Assembly (NCBI GenBank): GCA_944350065.1
Contig: CALVOD010000006.1
Location: 1-28,735, forward strand
Source: an uncultured Clostridia bacterium
GTDB taxonomy: Bacteria; Bacillota; Clostridia; Christensenellales; DTU072
Reading direction: 5' to 3'
DNA length: 28,735 nucleotides
Positions within the stretch are counted from its first letter, which is position 1. Each line of letters opens with the position of its first letter. The notes below the pieces were generated by a model. It worked only from the letters and a program-made list of their open reading frames with translations. It ran no database searches and was not told the origin of the DNA. Below, in pieces: positions 22,926 to 28,735 of the stretch. A program made the translations under genes and the position numbers.

Positions 22926-24242
22926 TCAGAAGGGGAATTTCATCTTCCCGCTGCTGAGCTTTTTCATCATCTGCTTGGTCTGCTCGAATTGGTTGAGCAG
23001 CCTGTTGACGTCCTGCACCTGCACGCCGCTACCCGCGGCTATTCTTCTCCTTCTCGAAGCGTTCAGTATGCCGGGATTCCTCCTTTCCTTGGGCGTCATC
23101 GAAAGTATGATGGCTTTGGTCTTCTCGAGTTGCTTCTCGTCCACGTCGAGATTGGCGCCCTTGAGCTTCGAGCCCATCCCCGGAATCATCTCCAGCATAT
23201 CCCGCATGCTACCCATCTTCTTCATGCTGTTGAGCTGTTCGAGATAGTCCTCGAGATTGAAGGAATTTTCCTTCATCTTCCTCGCCATGCGCGCCGCGTC
23301 TTCCTCGGTTATCGCGCTCTGCGCCTTCTCGATAAGCGTCAGCACGTCCCCCATTCCCAGTATCCTCGACGCCATTCTGTCGGGATGGAAAGGTTCGATA
23401 TCCGTAAGTTTCTCGCCTACGCCGACGTATTTGACGGGTTTGCCGCACATCGCTCTTATCGAAAGCGCCGCGCCGCCCCTCGTGTCGCCGTCCAGCTTGG
23501 TAAGTATAACGCCCGTTATGTCGAGCTCGGCGTTGAACGTGGTAGCCACGTTAACGGAATCCTGTCCGAGCATACTGTCCACGACAAGCAATATCTCTTT
23601 GGGATTGACTTTCGCTTTCACGTTACGCAGCTCGTCCATGAGCGCGCGGTCGATATGCAATCTGCCCGCAGTGTCCACTATAACGACGTCGAAACCGTTC
23701 TGGCGCGCGTACTCTACGGCTTTGGCGGCAATATCCACGGGATCGGTCTGTCCGCGTTCGTATACCTCCACGCCCGCTTTTTCGCCGACAACCTGTAACT
23801 GCTTGATCGCCGCGGGACGGTAAACGTCGCAGGCGGCGAGCAATACCTTCTTGTTGTCGCGCTTCAAAAGGTTGGCGAGCTTTCCGCACATAGTCGTCTT
23901 GCCCGCACCCTGTAAGCCACACATCATATATACCGTAGGCGGTCTGTCCGCCATCTCGAGCTTGGAATGCTTGCTGCCCATAAGCTCGATAAGCTCGTCG
24001 TTGACTATCTTGACGACTTGGTGGGAACTCTCGAGCCCCTTGATTATCAGCTCGCCCACAGCCTTCTCCGATACCTTGTTGATGAACTCCTTGACGACCT
24101 GATAATTGACGTCGGCTTCGAGCAGCGCTATGCGCACCTCGCGCATCGCGTTCTTGATCTCGAGCTCCGTCAACGCCCCTTTGTTTTTCAATTTGGAGAA
24201 CGCGTGGTTGATCTTCTCCGTAAGACTACCGAAAAGTGCCAT
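22926..24242 (-). CDS. ffh: Signal recognition particle protein Ffh
   Basis: SRP54 homologue that binds signal sequences on nascent chains and docks them at FtsY. The 438 residues have the N-domain (1-95), the SRP GTPase G-domain with GLQGAGKT (109-116), DVYRPAAIKQL, DTAGRLHIDRAL and TKLDGDTRGG, and the C-terminal M-domain rich in methionines (MKKMGSMRDMLEMIPGMG) with the 4.5S/scRNA-binding helix NASRRRRIAAGSG. The ATG overlaps the ylxM stop (TAATG) with AAGGAG before it. The SRP RNA gene is not in this window. Confidence 0.98.
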   Translation of the reverse strand: MALFGSLTEKINHAFSKLKNKGALTELEIKNAMREVRIALLEADVNYQVVKEFINKVSEKAVGELIIKGLESSHQVVKIVNDELIELMGSKHSKLEMADRPPTVYMMCGLQGAGKTTMCGKLANLLKRDNKKVLLAACDVYRPAAIKQLQVVGEKAGVEVYERGQTDPVDIAAKAVEYARQNGFDVVIVDTAGRLHIDRALMDELRNVKAKVNPKEILLVVDSMLGQDSVNVATTFNAELDITGVILTKLDGDTRGGAALSIRAMCGKPVKYVGVGEKLTDIEPFHPDRMASRILGMGDVLTLIEKAQSAITEEDAARMARKMKENSFNLEDYLEQLNSMKKMGSMRDMLEMIPGMGSKLKGANLDVDEKQLEKTKAIILSMTPKERRNPGILNASRRRRIAAGSGVQVQDVNRLLNQFEQTKQMMKKLSSGKMKFPF

Positions 24243-24562
24243 TATAACTCCTTGATCTCGTTCAGTATCTTCCTGAGCCTGTTCGCCGTTTCCGTATCTG
24301 TAGATACAATTACCTGCTCCAGTTCGGACATAAGCCCCGTTATCTTGGCGACGAGCCCGAGCTTGGTCTCGTACTCCGTCAGCTTAGCCGTGGCTCTCAC
24401 TATGACGTCCCTCACCGCTTGGCGCGAAATACCGCTTATCTCGGCTATCTCCGCAAGCGACAGGTCCTCGTCGTAATACTTAACCAGTACGTCGCGCTGA
24501 TACTCCGTCAGTAAACCGCCGTAGTAATCGTTAAGCAATCCCATTTCCACGTTTTTCAGCAT
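24242..24562 (-). CDS. ylxM: YlxM family helix-turn-helix protein upstream of ffh
   Basis: A small sigma-70 region-4-like HTH protein found next to ffh in Bacillota; a role modulating SRP activity has been shown in streptococci. The 106 residues contain LLTEYQRDVLVKYYDEDLSLAEIAEISGISRQAVRDVI in order, the last third being the HTH recognition helix. The C-terminal part is a helical segment of about 40 residues ending in KEL. The first ATG (MLKNVEMG) agrees with the family start MLEK-type, though its ribosome site is weak; an alternative ATG lies at residue 7. A strong promoter is present 30-60 bases upstream, making this the first gene of the SRP-S16-RimM-TrmD operon. Confidence 0.92.
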   Translation of the reverse strand: MLKNVEMGLLNDYYGGLLTEYQRDVLVKYYDEDLSLAEIAEISGISRQAVRDVIVRATAKLTEYETKLGLVAKITGLMSELEQVIVSTDTETANRLRKILNEIKEL

Positions 24563-24593
24563 ACCGCACCTGTGTAAAGTATATTGCTTTTAC

Positions 24594-24622
24594 ATATTAC
24601 AAAAATAAAGAGGATATGTCAA
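24594..24622 (-). promoter_or_regulatory. Sigma-A-type promoter of the ylxM-ffh-rpsP operon
   Basis: A perfect TTGACA (24617-24622) and TAATAT (24594-24599, 4 of 6 consensus) are separated by 17 bases. The -10 is preceded by TTTTTG. Transcription would start about 20-25 bases before the ylxM ATG. The -35 lies within the 3' arm of the ftsY terminator. Confidence 0.7.
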
Positions 24623-24645
24623 GCGTTTTTACTTAACATACCCTC
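24601..24645 (-). terminator. Intrinsic terminator of the smc-ftsY transcript
   Basis: GAGGGTATGTTAAG pairs with CTTGACATATCCTC through 14 pairs including two G-U pairs, around an 8-base loop. The stem is followed by TTTATTTTT. It begins 17 bases after the ftsY stop. The stem, loop and U-tract together are what is expected for factor-independent termination. Confidence 0.8.
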
Positions 24646-24662
24646 CGATAAAGTTTTTATAC

Positions 24663-25559
24663 TTAGGCGAATATTTCGTCTATGAAGTCCTCCGCGTTGA
24701 AGGGCAGCAGGTCGTCTATCTTCTCGCCCACGCCGACGTAGACTACGGGTATCTCGCGCTCCGCGCTTATAGCCATAACGACGCCGCCTTTCGCCGTGCC
24801 GTCCAGCTTGGTAAGGATGATGCCGTCGATATCTATAGCCTCGTTGAATATATCCACCTGCGGCACCGCGTTCTGTCCGGTAGTCGCGTCGAGCACGATG
24901 TAATTGCGCCTGTCGCAGTCGGGCATCTCGCGCGAAACCACGCGGCTTATCTTTTTAAGTTCCTCCATAAGGTTCTTTTTGTTATGAAGTCTGCCGGCGG
25001 TATCCACGAGCACGACGTCCGTGCCGCGCGCTTTAGCCGAAGCGAGCGCGTCGTACACCACTGCCGCGGGATCGCTTCCTTCGGAATGTTTGACTATCCT
25101 TACGCCCGCTCTTTCCGCCCAGATTTCGAGCTGCTCGCTCGCCGCCGCGCGGAAAGTGTCGGCAGCGGCCACCGTAACCGATTTGCCTTGAGACATAAAC
25201 AGCTTGGCGAGTTTACCTATCGCAGTAGTCTTGCCCACGCCGTTCACGCCCGCGATGAGTATCACGAGCGGATACTCGTAAGGCGGTATTTCGTAATCGA
25301 TACTCTCGAGCATTATGCGTTTCAATTCCTCTTTCGCCCGCGCGGTATCGGTTATTTTGTTGCGGTAGACGGAATCTTTCAATTCCTCGATTATCGCCTC
25401 GGTCGCCGTGACGCCCATATCCGCGGAAATCATCGCGGTCTCGAGTTCTTCGTAAAATTCGTCGTCCAACGCGCGCGCCTTGAACAATTCGAATATCTTT
25501 TTGCCGAAACTCTCCTTAGTGCGTTTAAGCCCCTCTTTAATTCTTGAAAATAATCCCAT
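24663..25559 (-). CDS. ftsY: SRP receptor GTPase FtsY
   Basis: Membrane-associated receptor that docks SRP-ribosome complexes for delivery to SecYEG. The 298 residues have only the NG core: a short amphipathic N-terminus (MGLFSRIKEGLKRTKESFGKK) that likely serves as the membrane-binding helix, N-domain to about 90, then G1 GVNGVGKT (104-111), DTFRAAASEQLEIW, DTAGRLHNKKNLM and TKLDGTAKGG. The acidic A-domain of E. coli FtsY is absent, as is usual in Bacillota. It begins 29 bases after smc with GAGGA as ribosome site and is followed by a strong terminator, so smc-ftsY forms one transcriptional unit. Confidence 0.98.
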   Translation of the reverse strand: MGLFSRIKEGLKRTKESFGKKIFELFKARALDDEFYEELETAMISADMGVTATEAIIEELKDSVYRNKITDTARAKEELKRIMLESIDYEIPPYEYPLVILIAGVNGVGKTTAIGKLAKLFMSQGKSVTVAAADTFRAAASEQLEIWAERAGVRIVKHSEGSDPAAVVYDALASAKARGTDVVLVDTAGRLHNKKNLMEELKKISRVVSREMPDCDRRNYIVLDATTGQNAVPQVDIFNEAIDIDGIILTKLDGTAKGGVVMAISAEREIPVVYVGVGEKIDDLLPFNAEDFIDEIFA

Positions 25560-25588
25560 AATATCGTTATCCTCTTATTGTTCTGCGC

Positions 25589-28500
25589 TTACGCGCTCTC
25601 GCCGTCTGCGTTCCTTACGCTCTTTTCGTCGGCGTGTTTGACAGCCTCGTCGAGCCTTACGCGCACCGTCCTCGAAACGCCCTTTTCCTGCATCGTCACA
25701 CCGAACAGCGTGTCGCACAGCTGCATCGTGGGCTTACGGTGCGTAACCACTATAAATTGAGTGAATTGCGAGAATTTCTTCAGATACTGCGCGAACAGGT
25801 GGGCGTTCGCTTCGTCGAGCGCCGCTTCTATCTCGTCGAGTATGCTGAACGGCATAGGATTCAGCTTGATTATCGCGAAAAGTATCGCTATAGCGGTGAG
25901 CGCTCTCTCTCCGCCCGAAAGCGGCGCGAGATTGGAAAGTTTCTTGCCCGGAGGTTCCGCCATTATTTCGATGCCTGCTTCGAGAACGCTTACGCCCTTC
26001 TCGAGCTCCATGCGCGCCCTTCCGCCTCCGAAAAGCTCGCTGAACACCTCGTTGAAATTCTTGTTTATCTGATTGAAACTTACGGTGAATTTCTCCACCA
26101 TTTCCGTCGTAAGCTCGTCGATTATCCGCAAAAGATCCTGTTCGGCTTTCTGAAGGTCGTCGAGCTGCGACTGCATATAATTACAGCGCTCCGATTCCTC
26201 GGCAAACCGCTGTTCCGCAAGTTCGTTGATAGGTCCTATGCGCTCTATCTTGGTACGCAGACCGTTGATGTGAGACTGCGCTTTGTCGGGCGCGAACACA
26301 TATCCCTCCGCCTCCGCGTCCACTCCCGCGAAATATTCCTTCGCGGCGTCGAAGTCGAAGCCGTAGTTCTCCTGCATACGCGTGGACATCGTAGCTATCG
26401 TGCTGTCCACCATCTCGAGGTTGGCTTCCTCGCGAATGACTTTCTCGCGCGTTTTGGCTGCTTCGTCGCTCTTTTCGGCACGCAGTACGTCAAGCTCCTT
26501 GACGCGCGCGTTCATCTTCACGCGGCTGTCTTCGAGACCGGCGAGCTCCGCTCGCAGTTCGTCCAGCTTCGCTTTGTCCTCCGGCGCGAATTCGGAGCGC
26601 GCGAGCTGCTCCTTGATACGTTGGAGATTGCTCTCGTTCATCTTGAGTCGGACGTTCAGCTCCAGCATCTCCTGCTCGATCATCTTGCTTTCGGCTTTGA
26701 GCGCCGCGATATCCTTCTCGAGCGTGTCCGCTTCGTTGTCGAGCGCGTTGACTTCGACGGTCTTACGCATTACGGCGCTTGTGAGTTCGTTGTATCTGCG
26801 CTTGTCTTCCGCAAATTTCTCCCTCAACTCGCTGACGTATTCGTCTACGTCAATTCTCTCGGTATCGGCTCCCTTTTTGTTTTTATCGGCTTCCTGAAGC
26901 GCAAGTTCTATCTCTTTGATACGCTTGCGGCTCTCCTCGTTCCCGCCGAAAAGTTTATCCATCTCCGCGCCGTACAGCTCGAGTTCTCTGTCGCACTGCG
27001 CTATGTCTCCCGAAATCTTCAATATATCCAGTTCGAGTTTGCTTATACGGCTTTGGATAAAGGCTACCGAGGAGGAAAGTTTCTCGAGTTCGCTTTCGCG
27101 GTCGGCAATGTCTTCCTTGAGGAGCTCCATATCCTTTTTCGCCTGACGGAGCTTTTTCGCCATATCCTCTTTCTCGGACTCGCGCGAAAGTATACGTCCC
27201 GTGTTCTTTCCCGTGGAGCCGCCCGTCAGCGCGCCGCTCGGCGCGTATACGTCGCCGTCAAGAGTGACGATACGGAAGGAATATCCGTATTTCTTCGATA
27301 CCCTCATCGCCGCGTCCTGATCTTCGGCTATCACGGTCTTGCCGAGCAGGTTGGATATGATATTGTCGTATTTGCCGTCGTAACGCACGAGCTCGCTTGC
27401 CACGCCGATAATGCCGTCCTCGTCCAAAGCGCGAGCCTGCTCGCGTGAGAGGTCGTTGCGCTTCATCGTGGTCATCGGCAGGAACGTCGCCCTTCCGAGG
27501 TTACGCTCCCTCAATCTTTGCATCAGCTTCGACGCGTCGTACTCGTTCTTCGTTATCACGCTTTGTAACGATCTGCCGAGCGCTATTTCCACGGCAATCT
27601 GCACGTCCTTTGGCACGGAGATTATTTCGGCTACGGTGCCCACTATCATTTCCTTGATCGCGGGATCGCGGGCGGCTTCCGCCATAAGGTTCTGGATACT
27701 GCCCTCGTAATCGAAATATTTGTTTATGTTTTCCTCTATGGTTTCGAGTTTGAAAGTAAGGTTCTGGATACGGTTGCCGAGATCGGTACGGCGTTGCAAC
27801 GCTTCGTCGTACTCCCTTTTCGCCGCGTCGCGGTTTTCGGTGGCTTTGACGAGTTCCGCTTGCCGCGAAGTCTTTTCGGCAGTCAGCTCGTCTGCCTGCG
27901 CCGCGAGTTTCGCGCGCGTTTCCGCAACTTTATCGCGTATTTTAAGTTTGTCGTCGTAATCGTCTTTGTTGCTCGAAAGCCCGTCTATAAGCAGTTTGCG
28001 TTCAAGTTCGAGCGCCGCGACGTCCTTCTCTATCTCCGCGTTTTTGCTGAGTTTGTCGAGGAACATCTCTCTGCCCGCTTCGATGGCTTTCTCCTCTCTC
28101 TCCACTTCTGCGGCGAGTTCGCTCTGCTCCTTGCGCAAATCTTCGAGCGCGGCGCGCTCCTTATCCGCTTCTTTACGCTTCGCGTCCGCTTTGAAGAATT
28201 TCTCCTCTATCTGCTTCGCTCTGTCCGCAAGTTTGGTTTCGTCCGCCTTCAGAGACTCGGCTATTTTCGCGTTATCTTCGTTAATATGCTCTATGTCTCT
28301 CGCAAACGCTCTGCTGTCGCCCGCCGCTTTCTCCGCAGCGACCATAAGATCTGTTATCGCGTCGCGCACGCTGTTGGAATATTTGTCGCCGTTCTCGATG
28401 CTCATCATCGTCACGGTATATTCGTTATTGAGACGTTCGAGTTCGGCGCTCTGCTCGGCGTGCTCCTTGCGTAATTTGTCCAGTTTAGCGGTGATGCGCT

Positions 28501-28735
28501 CGCGGTTCGCGGCGCTGTTTTCGCATTGATACAGATACAGCGCCACTTCCTGATATTTGAGTTCGGCGCGGTAAGCCTTCACCTTCCGCGCGTCGCCCGC
28601 TTCTTTTTCGAGAGGTACGAGAGAGGAGCTTACTTCGCTCAAAAGGTCGGTAAGTCTCTGCATGTCGGCGCGCCCCGCGTTGAGCTTGCGCTCCGTCTCT
28701 ATCTTGCGCGCCTTATGCTTGGATATTCCCGCCGC
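25589..28735 (-). CDS. smc: Chromosome segregation protein SMC, N-terminus cut by window edge
   Basis: SMC forms the ring-shaped condensin with ScpAB and organises the replicated chromosome. The frame stays open to the window edge, 24 codons beyond the first visible methionine at 28663. Those codons read AAGISKHKARK, the conserved segment after the N-terminal head, so about 1048 residues of roughly 1190 are present. The Walker A part of the head lies outside. Visible parts are the first coiled coil, the hinge (about 27230-27720, with VGTVAEIISV and GALTGGSTG), the return coiled coil, and the C-terminal head with signature LSGGERALTAIA and Walker B FSILDEIEAALD, plus VVTHRKPTM. A short charged tail (KHADEKSVRNADGESA) ends the protein. 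ftsY follows 29 bases later. Confidence 0.98.
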   Translation of the reverse strand, partial: AAGISKHKARKIETERKLNAGRADMQRLTDLLSEVSSSLVPLEKEAGDARKVKAYRAELKYQEVALYLYQCENSAANRERITAKLDKLRKEHAEQSAELERLNNEYTVTMMSIENGDKYSNSVRDAITDLMVAAEKAAGDSRAFARDIEHINEDNAKIAESLKADETKLADRAKQIEEKFFKADAKRKEADKERAALEDLRKEQSELAAEVEREEKAIEAGREMFLDKLSKNAEIEKDVAALELERKLLIDGLSSNKDDYDDKLKIRDKVAETRAKLAAQADELTAEKTSRQAELVKATENRDAAKREYDEALQRRTDLGNRIQNLTFKLETIEENINKYFDYEGSIQNLMAEAARDPAIKEMIVGTVAEIISVPKDVQIAVEIALGRSLQSVITKNEYDASKLMQRLRERNLGRATFLPMTTMKRNDLSREQARALDEDGIIGVASELVRYDGKYDNIISNLLGKTVIAEDQDAAMRVSKKYGYSFRIVTLDGDVYAPSGALTGGSTGKNTGRILSRESEKEDMAKKLRQAKKDMELLKEDIADRESELEKLSSSVAFIQSRISKLELDILKISGDIAQCDRELELYGAEMDKLFGGNEESRKRIKEIELALQEADKNKKGADTERIDVDEYVSELREKFAEDKRRYNELTSAVMRKTVEVNALDNEADTLEKDIAALKAESKMIEQEMLELNVRLKMNESNLQRIKEQLARSEFAPEDKAKLDELRAELAGLEDSRVKMNARVKELDVLRAEKSDEAAKTREKVIREEANLEMVDSTIATMSTRMQENYGFDFDAAKEYFAGVDAEAEGYVFAPDKAQSHINGLRTKIERIGPINELAEQRFAEESERCNYMQSQLDDLQKAEQDLLRIIDELTTEMVEKFTVSFNQINKNFNEVFSELFGGGRARMELEKGVSVLEAGIEIMAEPPGKKLSNLAPLSGGERALTAIAILFAIIKLNPMPFSILDEIEAALDEANAHLFAQYLKKFSQFTQFIVVTHRKPTMQLCDTLFGVTMQEKGVSRTVRVRLDEAVKHADEKSVRNADGESA

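Noticed and set aside
24563..24662. SRP RNA or another small RNA gene between ftsY and ylxM
   Set aside because: The 100 bases are accounted for by a terminator and a promoter; there is no SRP Alu or GGAA tetraloop domain.
25634..27448. 604-codon plus-strand open frame opposite smc
   Set aside because: It is the antisense shadow of the SMC coiled coil; low complexity, no family features, and no ribosome site.
1..28735. CRISPR array, tRNA genes, insertion sequences or prophage
   Set aside because: Scanning the intergenic gaps, all under 160 bases, shows no repeat-spacer pattern, cloverleaf, transposase or terminal inverted repeats with target duplications.

Overview
The window is one unbroken, co-directional block of bacterial housekeeping genes. 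All 27 protein-coding genes I can support lie on the minus strand, so transcription runs from high to low coordinates. Gene content and order point to a Bacillota (Firmicutes), Clostridia-like bacterium. Supporting features are smc-ftsY-ylxM-ffh-rpsP-khpA-rimM-trmD, rbgA(ylqF)-rnhB-yraN, comM-dprA-topA-trmFO-hslV-hslU, hisS-aspS, a CodW-like HslV and an FtsY without the acidic A domain. The GC-rich, G/C-alternating codon use and several lineage-specific tails suggest an uncultured gut-type lineage. I would not place it below class from the sequence alone. The genetic code is standard. I found no tRNA, rRNA, CRISPR array, insertion sequence or prophage gene.

Layout in transcription order: (1) 28735-25560: smc (start outside the window), then ftsY, ending at a strong intrinsic terminator. 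(2) 24600-21092: a sigma-A-type promoter embedded in that terminator drives ylxM-ffh (SRP targeting). After a G-free A-rich leader come rpsP-khpA-rimM-trmD (small-subunit ribosome maturation and tRNA m1G37). (3) 21073-19156: rbgA (50S assembly GTPase), rnhB, yraN, ending at a second hairpin with a promoter-like element. (4) 19000-16289: rplS, moved away from its usual place beside trmD, followed by an unusual 763-residue protein with a lipobox, a probable jelly-roll ectodomain and a GT-C-like polytopic domain. (5) 16232-8346: comM-dprA-topA-trmFO-hslV-hslU, mostly overlapping or abutting genes. (6) 8282-1: hisS-aspS, an RseC-family redox protein, thioredoxin, glyA, iscS-iscU (Fe-S assembly) and lepA, which runs off the left edge.

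Functionally the block couples protein synthesis and targeting (SRP pair, S16, L19, RimM, RbgA, LepA, two aminoacyl-tRNA synthetases, TrmD, TrmFO) with DNA maintenance (SMC, TopA, DprA, ComM, RNase HII), proteolysis (HslUV) and redox/Fe-S/one-carbon metabolism (Trx, RseC, IscSU, GlyA).

Most of the window is ordinary. The parts worth a second look are the rplS plus GT-C lipoprotein insertion, two places where a promoter overlaps the preceding terminator, several strong intergenic hairpins without U-tracts, genes without Shine-Dalgarno sites, and the G-free leader before rpsP. I did not find convincing evidence of a new multi-gene system. The GT-C lipoprotein is the only gene whose role is unknown.
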